64,000 nucleotides of DNA from Neisseria lisongii. GTDB taxonomy: Bacteria; Pseudomonadota; Gammaproteobacteria; Burkholderiales; Neisseriaceae. Below the pieces are notes generated by a model that saw only the letters and a program-made list of their open reading frames with translations, was not told the origin of the DNA and searched no databases. The stretch lies in the NCBI RefSeq assembly GCF_028463985.1, contig NZ_CP116766.1:62001-126000 (forward strand), in the 5' to 3' direction. This document shows positions 1 through 7,738 of this stretch, piece by piece; position 1 is the first letter of the stretch; the number at the start of each line of letters is the position of its first letter. The translations under genes and the position numbers were made by a program.

Positions 1-112
1 TTGCCCAATGGGTAACATCTTGGGTGGTATATTGTTTGGCCAACAGAAAATCAACGGCAGTGGCGGGGGAGGCGGCCAGAGCAATGGCCAATATGGGGAT
101 TAGGGTTCTCAT
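1..112 (-). CDS. N-terminal fragment of a secreted protein, possibly periplasmic ATP-dependent DNA ligase
   Basis: Only the first 37 codons lie in the window; the gene runs off the left edge. It starts MRTLIPILAIALAASPATA, a clear Sec signal peptide, followed by VDFLLAKQYTTQDVTHWA. The mature start (leucine-rich stretch, then a Tyr and a final Trp) resembles, from memory, the beginning of the small periplasmic ATP-dependent DNA ligases of Neisseria and Haemophilus, just before their SEKLDG active-site motif. That motif is outside the window, so the identity is a guess. Export is well supported. It is divergent from the hydrolase gene at 257. Confidence 0.45.
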   Translation of the reverse strand, partial: MRTLIPILAIALAASPATAVDFLLAKQYTTQDVTHWA

Positions 113-256
113 ATTTCTCTCTTTTATTTATGTTGCTGCTTATTTTATAAAGCATTTTATGGTATAACAGGCCGTCTGAAAACAGCTTTTCCGGTAAGAG
201 AGTGGATTTTTACCGGAATGTTGAGATGAAAACGACAATAAAAACAGGTATTTTTT

Positions 257-892
257 ATGGCTCTGCAATTTGAAATCAATGCGGTAACGCCGTTTCGGCA
301 AAACTGTACGTTATTATGGGACGATGAAAGCGGCGAGGCGGTATTGACCGATGTTGGCGGTGATGTGCCGTTTCTGCTGCAAAGTGTCGCAGATAAGAAT
401 TTGAAATTGAAAGAAATCTGGCTGACGCACGGGCATTTGGACCATGCCGGCGGCGTGGTGGAATTTTTAAAACACTGCGATGTGGCGGTTTTGGGGCCGC
501 ATGAGGGTGATGATTTTTTGCTGCAGTCGCTTCCTGAAACAACCGCCCAATACGGTTTCCCCGTTTCGCCTGTGCCGCAGACCCGTTGGCTTAATGAAGG
601 TGAACAACTGGCGGTCGGACGCTATGTGTTTGATGTACTGCATATTCCGGGGCATACACCCGGCCATGTGGTGTTTTACTGCAGCGAAGCAGGGTTGCTG
701 ATTGCCGGTGATGTCTTGTTTTACGAAACCATAGGCAGAACCGATTTCCCAAGAGGCAATCACGCCGATTTAATCCACAATATCCGTGAAAAACTGCTGA
801 CCTTGCCCGAAGAAACCCGTGTTATCGCCGGACACGGCAGAATGACAACCATCGGCCACGAAAAACGGCATAATCCGTTTTTGCAAGCATAA
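257..892 (+). CDS. MBL-fold metallo-hydrolase (glyoxalase II-like, YcbL type)
   Basis: A 211-residue metallo-beta-lactamase-fold hydrolase. The metal-binding set is complete: HGHLDH at residues 58-63, His133 and His137 in HIPGHTPGH, Asp152 in GDVLF and His193 in AGHG. The length fits the short YcbL-type relatives of hydroxyacylglutathione hydrolase, which lack the long C-terminal substrate domain of GloB. The probable reaction is hydrolysis of a thioester such as S-lactoylglutathione; the substrate cannot be read from sequence. No signal peptide, so cytoplasmic. It stands alone, with a DNA uptake sequence about 85 bp upstream. Confidence 0.85.
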   Translation: MALQFEINAVTPFRQNCTLLWDDESGEAVLTDVGGDVPFLLQSVADKNLKLKEIWLTHGHLDHAGGVVEFLKHCDVAVLGPHEGDDFLLQSLPETTAQYGFPVSPVPQTRWLNEGEQLAVGRYVFDVLHIPGHTPGHVVFYCSEAGLLIAGDVLFYETIGRTDFPRGNHADLIHNIREKLLTLPEETRVIAGHGRMTTIGHEKRHNPFLQA

Positions 893-976
893 AAAGCATT
901 TTCGGGCGAAGAAAACGGCAATGGGCAGATAATGTTGTAAAAAATACCAATAATCAGACGGCTAAGGCCGTAAATC

Positions 977-1005
977 TTGACATTTTTGCGTTAAATTGAT
1001 AAAAA
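977..1005 (+). promoter_or_regulatory. Sigma70-type promoter for the BamE-like lipoprotein gene
   Basis: TTGACA at 977-982, a 17-bp spacer and TAAAAA at 1000-1005. The perfect -35 and ideal spacing point to a promoter about 120 bp before the lipoprotein start at 1127. It probably also drives the L,D-transpeptidase gene that follows after 9 bp. Confidence 0.6.
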
Positions 1006-1126
1006 GCACACTATCCAGACGTACCGTGTGTATGACTGTCGAGAAATTTATTTAGCAAACGGAAACCAACCGCACCCGGATATTTTTTGAAAACAGGGCG
1101 GGAGAATTCCCAAAGGATATAACATC

Positions 1127-1639
1127 ATGAACAAAAAGCAAATTTTCAAACTGGGTTTGTCAGTGTTGGCAGCCGGCCTGTTGGCTGCGTGTGCGACCAA
1201 AAGCCATGTAAAACCGGACGGTACAACCGACGAGCCGGTGTTCCCAAAACCATACTCGCTGACTTTCAATAACGACCGCGGTACATTCCCGACTTACGAC
1301 GAACTGGATCAAATGCGTCCGGGTCTGACTAAAGACGACATCTACAAAATTTTGGGTCGCCCTCACTATGACGAAGGCCTGTACGGCGTGCGTGAATGGG
1401 ATTACCTGTTCCACTTCTACACTCCGGGCGTAGGCGTTGATCCTGACAACACTTCAGGTGTTGAAGGCATTACTACCTGTCAATACAAAGTGATTTACGA
1501 CAAAGACAAATTCGCACGCAGCTTCTACTGGAATCCGGTATTCCCTAAAGATGCCGCTTGTCCGCCACCTGCACCTAAAGCAGAGCCGCAAGTGATTATC
1601 CGCGAAATCGTGACTACACCGAAACGCATTCGTCAATAA
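1127..1639 (+). CDS. BamE/SmpA-OmlA-like outer-membrane lipoprotein
   Basis: A 170-residue lipoprotein precursor. The signal peptide ends in a lipobox LAAC with the lipidated cysteine at residue 22. The region around residues 60-115 (TYDELDQMRPGLTKDDIYKILGRPHYDEG) has the pattern of the SmpA/OmlA (BamE) fold, in which 'l..G.t...v...lG.P' is typical. BamE proper is a small accessory subunit of the outer-membrane beta-barrel assembly machine. This protein is longer, with a Pro/Ala-rich tail, so it may be a BamE-domain paralogue. SD AAAGGA lies upstream of the ATG. It probably forms an operon with the next gene. Confidence 0.7.
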   Translation: MNKKQIFKLGLSVLAAGLLAACATKSHVKPDGTTDEPVFPKPYSLTFNNDRGTFPTYDELDQMRPGLTKDDIYKILGRPHYDEGLYGVREWDYLFHFYTPGVGVDPDNTSGVEGITTCQYKVIYDKDKFARSFYWNPVFPKDAACPPPAPKAEPQVIIREIVTTPKRIRQ

Positions 1640-1648
1640 TCGGAAAAA

Positions 1649-2086
1649 ATGCTGAAAAAACTGACTTTGGCGGCCACGCTGCTGCTTGGTATGGGTATGC
1701 ACGCACATGCTGAAAACGATGCGGTAAATGCCTACATCATGTCTAAGAAAGTGATTGTCCATAAAGACAAAGCGGAATTGTGTTTTGCCGACGACAAACA
1801 GTGCCATCCGGTGCTGGTCGGTAAAACCACGCCCAGAGGTACGTTTGATTTAACGTTGATGAAAACCGAAAAACCCGGCTACGGCGGAGAAGTAATCGGC
1901 TTCAAGCAGGATAAGGATTTTCTGTTTGCCCTGCATCGGGTTTGGACTCGGATTCCGGCAGAGCGGCGTTTGGAACGCATTGCTTCGCCGCTGGTCGCTG
2001 ATCGGATTATGACCAACGGCTGCATCAATGTTACCAACCCGGTTTACGATAAATTGCGTAACTACTTTGTGTTGGAAGTAATTTAA
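1649..2086 (+). CDS. L,D-transpeptidase (YkuD)-like periplasmic protein
   Basis: A 145-residue secreted protein with signal peptide MLKKLTLAATLLLGMGMHAHA. The C-terminal half has the YkuD catalytic arrangement: His96 in FALHRVW and Cys125 in MTNGCINV, about 29 residues apart, with R100-R110 between. These enzymes make 3-3 peptidoglycan cross-links or attach proteins to peptidoglycan. The protein is shorter than typical L,D-transpeptidases and has no peptidoglycan-binding domain, so it may be a minimal catalytic form. Start is 9 bp after the lipoprotein stop. A strong terminator follows. Confidence 0.75.
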   Translation: MLKKLTLAATLLLGMGMHAHAENDAVNAYIMSKKVIVHKDKAELCFADDKQCHPVLVGKTTPRGTFDLTLMKTEKPGYGGEVIGFKQDKDFLFALHRVWTRIPAERRLERIASPLVADRIMTNGCINVTNPVYDKLRNYFVLEVI

Positions 2087-2098
2087 GGCCGTCTGAAA

Positions 2099-2129
2099 AC
2101 GGGTATTGCTTAAGCAATACCCGTTTTTC
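2099..2129 (+). terminator. Rho-independent terminator after the L,D-transpeptidase gene
   Basis: A 26-bp perfect palindrome (ACGGGTATTGC and its complement) followed by TTTTT. It begins immediately after a DNA uptake sequence. Confidence 0.85.
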
Positions 2130-2191
2130 TATGGGAAAAGAGTGGACGTTGGTAACGCTGTTTTCCATGGTAATCAAAAAAATCGCCACGA

Positions 2192-2660
2192 TATAGTGGA
2201 TTAACTGAATAATCCATACCATTTAATCCGGCACTTGTAGAGTGTGTACCAAAGTACGCACGGGTTCTGTGCATTTTATATCGAAGCCGTCTGAAAATCT
2301 GATTTTAGCTGCGCAGAAACTCGTTACCCTCGTTTTCAGACAGCATTCATGTGGAATTTAAAGAACACGTGCATGCTTAGGCAAGCACGTTATAGTGAAT
2401 CCACTTAATAAACCGTACGATTTTCAAACATACTTGTCATTCCGACGAAAGTCGGAATCCATCTGTCAGATTCAGAAACCGTAAAGAAAAACAGTTACCT
2501 AATCCGCCGAAATGGATTCCGACTTTCGTCGGAATGACGGGCATGTTGGGTTTGATATGTACTGGAAATTTGGCTAATTCACTATACACACCGTTCCCCG
2601 TCCCGCTGGCAGGAAGGGTGGTTCTCTTGGGTTGTAATATTTTTTGGTTAATTCACGATA
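2192..2660. repeat. Composite TATAGTG-ended repeat, copy 1 (about 273 bp plus a nested element)
   Basis: Begins TATAGTGGATTAACTG and ends TTAATTCACGATA. The body matches 23871-24146 and 63133-63413: a block with CACGCAC / GGTTCTGTG, a DUS pair around AGCTGCGCAGAAACTCG, a CATGTGGAATTTAAAGAACA block, the GC-rich CCCGTCCCGCTGGC hairpin and a T-rich end. This copy is split by another element at 2391-2586. With the following short TATAGTC...CACTATA remnant (2659-2676) it fills most of the 711-bp gap between 2087 and 2797. I see no gene here. Confidence 0.75.
2391..2586. repeat. Nested 196-bp element with TATAGTGAAT ends and dRS3-like inverted repeats
   Basis: Starts TATAGTGAATCCAC and ends GCTAATTCACTATA. 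It sits inside the composite repeat exactly where the other copies read GCACGCTACACACC, so it entered at a TA. Inside are two inverted 20-bp units (2439-2458 and 2516-2535) of the form ATTCCG-N8-CGGAAT. This matches the neisserial dRS3 pattern ATTCC...GGAAT, which in meningococci flanks NIME units and is a filamentous-phage integration site. Confidence 0.7.
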
Positions 2661-2797
2661 TAGTCAATCCACTATACCCTTCCAAGCCCAAGCTACGCCT
2701 GATTTTATATGGAAAATAAAGTATTTCCGCAATATATCGGTTTGTACCGAATTCCTCTATAATAAAGGTTTTCACTGATTTTAACGAATGCGGGAAG

Positions 2798-3361
2798 ATG
2801 ATGGATTTGGAAGTCAAACGCCGTGAAACGCAGGCCATGCTTGATCAGGCCGAATTATTGTTCAACGAACAGCAGTGCCGTGCCGCACTTTTGCGCCTTG
2901 CCAATGAAATCGGCCGTGATTTGGGCGACAAATATCCGCTGCTGTTGCCGGTGATGGGCGGGGCGGTGGTGTTTACCGGCCAGTTGTTGCCGCTGTTACG
3001 CTTTCCTTTGGATTTTGACTATGTGCATGTTTCCCGTTACGGCGATAAATTGGCGGGCGGTGCATTTCATTGGAAGCGGATGCCGTCTGAAAATCAGATT
3101 AAAGGCCGCCATGTGGTGGTGTTGGACGATATTCTCGACGAAGGCCATACCATGTCGGCGATTTGTTCCAAGCTGCTGGAAATGGGGGCGGCGAGCTGTC
3201 GTTCGGCGGTATTTGCCAATAAGCTGATTTCAAAAGAAAAACCGATTCAGGCGGACTATGTCGGCTTGGATGTGCCGGACCGTTATGTATTCGGCTACGG
3301 TATGGATGCCGCCGGTTGCTGGCGCAATTTGGGCGAAATCTACGCTCTGAAACAAGAATAA
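2798..3361 (+). CDS. hpt: Hypoxanthine(-guanine) phosphoribosyltransferase
   Basis: A 187-residue purine-salvage enzyme that transfers a purine base to PRPP to give IMP or GMP. The PRPP-binding signature HVVVLDDILDEGHTM is intact, and the N-terminal half has the family's hydrophobic loop followed by VMGGAVVFTGQLL. The length fits bacterial HPRTs. The gene contains a coding DUS (MPSEN). GGGAAG abuts the first of two adjacent ATGs; the second, at 2801, is an equally possible start. Confidence 0.88.
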   Translation: MMDLEVKRRETQAMLDQAELLFNEQQCRAALLRLANEIGRDLGDKYPLLLPVMGGAVVFTGQLLPLLRFPLDFDYVHVSRYGDKLAGGAFHWKRMPSENQIKGRHVVVLDDILDEGHTMSAICSKLLEMGAASCRSAVFANKLISKEKPIQADYVGLDVPDRYVFGYGMDAAGCWRNLGEIYALKQE

Positions 3362-3484
3362 AACGGTTTTGTTTGCAATCAGGTAGAGCGGTTTTTATCT
3401 ATTGCTTTGTAATCAAAAAAATACAAGCCTTGCCGGATCCGCTGTCTGCAAAACGGCGGTCGGCGGGCAACGAGAATAATACAA

Positions 3485-3904
3485 ATGATTAGTTTGCTGG
3501 TTATCACACACGAATCTGTCGGCGAAGCCTACCAAGGTTTGGCACGCCATTTTTTTGCCGGAGGATTGCCTGATTATGTGCAGATTCTCGGCGTACAGCC
3601 CGACGAAGATCAAGACGACATCATCAATCGGGCGATTGCGTCTCTGCAGGATTTCCCGCCCAACCACGGCGTATTGATTATGACCGATATTTTCGGTGCG
3701 ACCCCGTGCAACGCTGCCCGCAGAATGGTGCGGGAAAACAAATCGGCGATTTTGACCGGCCTGAATGCGCCGATGATGATTAAAGCCATGCAGTATGCGC
3801 CGCAGGCAGAAGATTTGCAGGCGTTTACCGAAACCGTGCGGGAAGCCGCCGTAAAAGGGATTTTCGCCATTACCGCCAGACCCGACGATTTGCAGTGCTG
3901 CTGA
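3485..3904 (+). CDS. PTS system mannose/fructose-type EIIA component
   Basis: A 139-residue EIIA of the mannose family. The phospho-acceptor His9 lies in LVITHES, and the core MTDIFGATPCNAA (about residues 66-78) matches the conserved 'tDl.GgtP.n.a' loop. Together with HPr and EI downstream it makes a three-step phosphorelay. No EIIB or EIIC sugar permease is present nearby. In beta-proteobacteria such truncated PTS sets serve regulation (for example via HprK or nitrogen/carbon signals) rather than sugar uptake. Confidence 0.85.
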   Translation: MISLLVITHESVGEAYQGLARHFFAGGLPDYVQILGVQPDEDQDDIINRAIASLQDFPPNHGVLIMTDIFGATPCNAARRMVRENKSAILTGLNAPMMIKAMQYAPQAEDLQAFTETVREAAVKGIFAITARPDDLQCC

Positions 3905-4047
3905 CTTGAGGCCGTCTGAAAAACGGGTTTGCGGTTGGAAAAAGTAGGGCGGCAAATCAAAACGAAACAATAGTGTTTATACAGTGCGACACAATACCGT
4001 ATAACCATAAAAGTCCGAACCATACCGCCGATTTGGAAAGAAAATTT

Positions 4048-4317
4048 ATGCTGAAACAAGAAATCGAAATCATCAACAAACTGGGGTTGCACGCCCGAGC
4101 GTCCAGCAAATTTACCCAAACCGCCGCCCAATTCCAAAGCGAAGTGTGGGTTACCAAAAACGGCAACCGCATCAACGGCAAAAGCATAATGGGCTTGATG
4201 ATGCTGGCCGCCGCCAAAGGCTCGGTTATCGAATTGGAAACCGACGGACCGGACGAAACCGCCGCCATGCAGGCGCTGGTAGAACTGATTAACGACTATT
4301 TCGGCGAGGGCGAATAA
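4048..4317 (+). CDS. ptsH: Phosphocarrier protein HPr
   Basis: An 89-residue HPr. His15 (GLHARAS) is the residue phosphorylated by EI, and Ser46 (NGKSIMGLMML) is the regulatory site recognised by HPr kinase, so both control sites are intact. I chose the ATG at 4048 because it gives the family's normal length and His15 numbering, and because GGAAAG precedes it; an upstream in-frame ATG (3973) would add 25 unrelated residues. The gene is 1 bp from ptsI. Confidence 0.93.
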   Translation: MLKQEIEIINKLGLHARASSKFTQTAAQFQSEVWVTKNGNRINGKSIMGLMMLAAAKGSVIELETDGPDETAAMQALVELINDYFGEGE

Positions 4318-4318
4318 A

Positions 4319-6082
4319 ATGAGTATCGTGCTGCACGGCGTAGCCGCAGGCAAAGGCATTGCCATCGGACACGCCCATTTGGTTACCCGGGGCAGCGCAG
4401 AAGTGCCGCAATACGATGTTGCCGAAGAACACCTAGACAGCGAAGTTGCCCGCTTTGAAGCCGCCGTCAAGGCCACCCGCCGGGAGCTGGAACAGCTGCG
4501 TACCGCCATTCCCGAAAACGCCCCCACCGAATTAGGCGCATTTATTTCCCTGCACATCATGCTCCTAACCGATGTAACCCTCTCCCGAGAGCCGGTGGAC
4601 ATCTTACGCAGCCAAAAAATCAACGCCGAATGGGCGCTCAAACTGCAAAGCGACAAACTCGCCGCCCAGTTCGACAGCATCGACGATGCCTATCTGCGGG
4701 AACGCAAACAAGATATGCTGCAAGTCGTACAGCGTATCCACAACAATCTGGTCGGCCTGAGCAACGAATTAAACCTCGCCAACCACCTCTTCGAAGACAC
4801 CATACTCATCGCCCACGACCTGTCGCCCGCCGACACCGTATTGTTTAAAGAACAACACATCATGGCATTCGTAACCGATGCCGGCGGCCCGACCAGCCAC
4901 ACCGCCATCCTCGGCCGCAGCCTCGACATACCGTCCGTTATCGGCCTGCACAACGCCCGCAAACTCATTACCGAAAACGAAGTCGTCATCGTGGACGGCA
5001 TCAACGGCATTCTGATTATCGACCCCGACGAAATCATCTTACAGGAATACCGCAAACTCGAACGGGCCTACCGCAGCCACAAACGGGAACTCAACAAACT
5101 CAAAAAAACCGCAGCCACCACCGCCGACGGCATCAACATCGAACTCTCCGCCAACATCGAATCCGCCGAAGACATCAAAGCCCTGCACAACTTCGGTGCC
5201 GACGGTGTCGGCCTGTTCCGCAGCGAATTTCTCTATCTCAACCGCGACAACATGCCGTCTGAAGACGAACAATACGAAGTGTACAGCGCCATCGTCAAAA
5301 AAATGAAAGGCAAACCCATCACCATTCGTACCGTCGATTTAGGCGTAGACAAAAACCCCCGCTGGTTCGGCCAAAACAGCACACCCAACGGCAGCCTCAA
5401 CCCCGCCCTCGGCCTTACCGGCATCCGCCTGTGCCTTGCCGAACCCGTCATGTTCCGCACCCAAATGCGAGCCATACTGCGGGCCGCCCAACACGGCAAC
5501 GTCCGCATCATGTGGCCGATGATTACCTCCGTATCCGAAATCCGCCAATGCCTGACCCACTTAGAAACCGCCCAAAAACAACTCAAAGAACGCTTTGAAA
5601 CCTTCGGCGAAGTCAGCATCGGCTGCATGATCGAAATCCCCTCCGCCGCCATGACCGTCGGCAGCATACTCAAACTCGTCGATTTCATCTCCATCGGCAC
5701 CAACGACCTGATTCAATACGTCTTATCCGTGGACAGGGGCGACGACAGCGTCAGCCACCTCTACCAACCCAGCCACCCCGCCGTATTGAAAATGCTGCAA
5801 CACATCATCCGCACCGCCAACCGCATGGACAAAAGCGTCTCCGTCTGCGGCGAAATGGCCGGCGACACCACCTTCACGAGAGCCTTACTCGGCATGGGGC
5901 TGCGCTGCTTCTCCATGAACCCCAACAACCTTTTGGCGGTCAAAAACATCGTCTTACACAGCGACACCATGCAGCTCGAAAACCAAACCGCCAAACTCCT
6001 GCGCAACGAAGATCCCGAAAAATCCGAAAAACTGCTAAAAACCCTCAACAGCCTCGAAATGGATGAAACCAAGGCCGTCTGA
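4319..6082 (+). CDS. ptsI: PTS phosphotransferase enzyme I
   Basis: Enzyme I (587 residues) takes phosphate from phosphoenolpyruvate and passes it to HPr. The active-site His194 lies in GGPTSHTAILGR, and the C-terminal PEP-binding barrel has GTNDLIQY and the catalytic Cys region VCGEMAGD. The ATG lies 1 bp after the ptsH stop, so translation is probably coupled. The last codons and stop (GCC GTC TGA) are formed by a DNA uptake sequence. Confidence 0.95.
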   Translation: MSIVLHGVAAGKGIAIGHAHLVTRGSAEVPQYDVAEEHLDSEVARFEAAVKATRRELEQLRTAIPENAPTELGAFISLHIMLLTDVTLSREPVDILRSQKINAEWALKLQSDKLAAQFDSIDDAYLRERKQDMLQVVQRIHNNLVGLSNELNLANHLFEDTILIAHDLSPADTVLFKEQHIMAFVTDAGGPTSHTAILGRSLDIPSVIGLHNARKLITENEVVIVDGINGILIIDPDEIILQEYRKLERAYRSHKRELNKLKKTAATTADGINIELSANIESAEDIKALHNFGADGVGLFRSEFLYLNRDNMPSEDEQYEVYSAIVKKMKGKPITIRTVDLGVDKNPRWFGQNSTPNGSLNPALGLTGIRLCLAEPVMFRTQMRAILRAAQHGNVRIMWPMITSVSEIRQCLTHLETAQKQLKERFETFGEVSIGCMIEIPSAAMTVGSILKLVDFISIGTNDLIQYVLSVDRGDDSVSHLYQPSHPAVLKMLQHIIRTANRMDKSVSVCGEMAGDTTFTRALLGMGLRCFSMNPNNLLAVKNIVLHSDTMQLENQTAKLLRNEDPEKSEKLLKTLNSLEMDETKAV

Positions 6083-6150
6083 AAATATATCGTTCAAATA
6101 CCGGATTTCTATGCCAAATTAGGATTAGATACTATAAGCCCCCCAACAAA

Positions 6151-7164
6151 TCAAGCCTTATCCAGACACATTTTCGCATAGCGTTCTTCATTAAAGGGTT
6201 GTTGGTACTTCAATACAGATTGGGCAATGGTCACGAGTTTACGCATCAGAGCCACAATCACGGCTTTTTTCGCCAGTTTATTACGCTCCAGCAAGCGTTG
6301 GACAAACGGGCTGTAAATACTGTCTTTATGTATGCCGAAGCAAAACACCATCGCAGGCATATAGAGTATCTTCCTCAAATCACTCTGTCCGATACGGGAG
6401 ATACCGACCCGCTTATCTACACTCGTTCCCGATTGTCTGACCATCGGGGTCAGTCCGGCGTAGGTCGCAGCAGCCCTTCCATTTTTAAACCGAGTGCCGT
6501 CGCCCAGTATGGCGAGCAGCCAACAGGCTGTGGTTTTGCCGATGGCGGGAATACTGCTCAACAGACGATGGTTGTGTTTCAACTGATCATCCTGTTTCAC
6601 CAACTGATGAATATGTGTTTCAACGGTTTTGACTTCGCACTCAAGAAAAGCAATCAGACGTTCGGACGAAACCATTGCATACTCGTCCAACAGCATCTGC
6701 AGCCGGACTTTTTCTTTGGTCAGCGCTGCTTTTAAATGTTCGAGATGGCGAAGTTGGCGCAATAAGGCTTTTTCGTTATTGCCCTTCGGTTGCCACAGGT
6801 CAAATTCATGAACATAGCTTTCGGCTAAGCGGGCAAGTAATTTGGCATCCGCTTTGTCGGTTTTGGAACGTAAGTTCAAACCTTTGGCAAAGTTGGCGGC
6901 ACATTTGGGATTAATCACGACTACCGAATGTCCGGCCGTATATAAGTATTCGCACAACCTTTCGTGATAGACGTTTGTCGCTTCCATCACGATATAGAGC
7001 GGCTTATCTGAAAAGCTGTTCAGCCATTCGCTCAAAGCAGCAAATCCTTGAGGATGGTTCTCAAACCGGTGGTGTTGATACACTTTTGCGGATTTTTTGA
7101 CCGCAACATCGAACTTTAACTTGGCAATATCGATGCCGATAAAATAAAATGGGGTGTCCATCAT
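6151..7164 (-). CDS. IS110-family transposase (copy A)
   Basis: A 337-residue DEDD recombinase. The N-terminal RuvC-like domain shows GIDIAK, VMEATNVYHE and DKADAKLLARLAESY. The C-terminal Transposase_20 domain shows SIPAIGKTTACWLLAILGD and the probable serine nucleophile in VRQSGTS. I start at MMDTPFYF, preceded by AGGAG, not at the longer ATG at 7200: those 12 extra codons overlap a hairpin of the proposed bridge RNA. It differs from copy B at a handful of residues (for example PAMVFCFGIH against PAVSFCFGKY). Both copies look intact. Confidence 0.92.
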   Translation of the reverse strand: MMDTPFYFIGIDIAKLKFDVAVKKSAKVYQHHRFENHPQGFAALSEWLNSFSDKPLYIVMEATNVYHERLCEYLYTAGHSVVVINPKCAANFAKGLNLRSKTDKADAKLLARLAESYVHEFDLWQPKGNNEKALLRQLRHLEHLKAALTKEKVRLQMLLDEYAMVSSERLIAFLECEVKTVETHIHQLVKQDDQLKHNHRLLSSIPAIGKTTACWLLAILGDGTRFKNGRAAATYAGLTPMVRQSGTSVDKRVGISRIGQSDLRKILYMPAMVFCFGIHKDSIYSPFVQRLLERNKLAKKAVIVALMRKLVTIAQSVLKYQQPFNEERYAKMCLDKA

Positions 7165-7166
7165 GC

Positions 7167-7330
7167 TCCTAACCTTGTGAATGCAGACTATGCACAGCAT
7201 GTCTATGATACTATTCGGGGTGTTTGGACATTGAAAACAGGCTTTTATCTACGTCGCGGGCTTTGAAGCCCAAGGTTGGCGTACAACTCTGTTTTCAATC
7301 CCGCCCCTGATAGCTGCTTCTGTCGGGGGC
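7167..7330 (-). ncRNA. Proposed bridge RNA of IS110 copy A
   Basis: The 5' non-coding part of copy A is identical to that of copy B through the structured region. It has a GCCCC/GGGGC hairpin, an 11-bp stem ATTGAAAACAG/CTGTTTTCAAT enclosing an inner GGGCTT/AAGCCC hairpin, then an 8-bp AGACATGC hairpin just before the start codon. The candidate right target guide (complement CTACGTC) is at 7249-7255. See copy B for guide assignments. This is inferred from structure and matches, with no expression evidence. Confidence 0.65.
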
Positions 7331-7368
7331 TTTTTATTTTATCTTGTGGTTGGTGTTTCTTATACAAG

Positions 7369-7499
7369 GTTGAGTTAGCGAGGCACGAGCGTAACCCAAC
7401 AAAATCTTATGTTTCCAAGGTATTTTCAATCGTGTTGGGTCTCGACCCAACCTATTCCCTGTTTAAAAACCGTATGAATTATTCAGTATATTCACTATA
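7369..7499 (+). repeat. Partial TATAGT-ended element that is the insertion site of IS110 copy A
   Basis: Contains GTTAGCGAGGCACGAGCGTAACCCAAC and the palindromic end GTTGGGTCTCGACCCAACCT, then CTGTTTAAAAACCG and a terminal ATTCACTATA. It matches the sequence either side of IS110 copy B and the solo unit at 55772-55928. The left end is missing: IS copy A joins at AGGTTGAGTTAGCG. Confidence 0.65.
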
Positions 7500-7644
7500 G
7501 TTAAAACACTGAATTTTCTGTACAAGCCAGTAAGCTAATGCCATCCTTCCCCTAACCCCTTCCCGCCAGCAGGACGGGGAACAAAGTGCAGGTGGACCAA
7601 TTTAGCTTGCCGATTTGTACAGAAAATTCGGTGTTTTAACTATA
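7496..7644. repeat. MITE-like element, TATAGTT family, copy 1 (symmetric form)
   Basis: A 149-bp non-coding element. Both ends start TATAGTTAAAACAC then (T/C)GAATTTTCTGTACAA, giving inverted arms of about 30 bp with one mismatch and weaker pairing to about 42 bp. The middle holds the GC-rich palindromic block CCCGCCAGCAGGACGGGG. Other copies are at 11871, 29728, 44873 and 49227. Confidence 0.75.
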
Positions 7645-7664
7645 TATAATACTGGCGAAAAAGA

Positions 7665-7706
7665 AAGCCGTCTGAAAACTGCGTTGCTGCGTTTTCAGAC
7701 GGCCTT
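7665..7706 (-). terminator. Paired-DUS terminator downstream of mrp
   Basis: Inverted DNA uptake sequences, AAAGCCGTCTGAAAAC and GTTTTCAGACGGCCTTTT, form a hairpin with T tracts. It ends the mrp transcript coming from the right. Confidence 0.75.
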
Positions 7707-7738
7707 TTGTTATCCAAACGGTTTTGTTTTTCTCAGCT

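Larger units (their letters stand above)
6127..7368 (-). mobile_element. IS110-family insertion sequence, copy A
   Basis: A 1242-bp element counting a CT core at each end. Read on the minus strand it starts CT-TGTATAAGAAACACC and ends GGGGGGCTTATAGTAT-CT. The ends were set by comparison with copy B (43534-44775), which has exactly the same length and nearly the same sequence. Left flank (minus strand) is GCTAACTCAAC and right flank is AATCCTAATTTGG. There are no terminal inverted repeats beyond the subterminal CTTATA/TATAAG pair and no obvious target duplication apart from the CT core, as expected for IS110. Confidence 0.88.

Noticed and set aside
2436..2538. Filamentous prophage attachment region
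   Set aside because: The dRS3-like repeats are present but no phage genes are nearby, so only the repeats are reported.
3610..4680. 356-codon open frame antisense to EIIA-HPr-EI
   Set aside because: Lies entirely opposite well-supported genes. GC-rich third positions in this genome create long antisense frames. Its protein shows no recognisable domain.
7276..7500. 74-codon frame beside IS110 copy A (also at 43414-43626)
   Set aside because: It is the reverse strand of the IS non-coding end and target repeat, explained better by RNA structure and repeat sequence.
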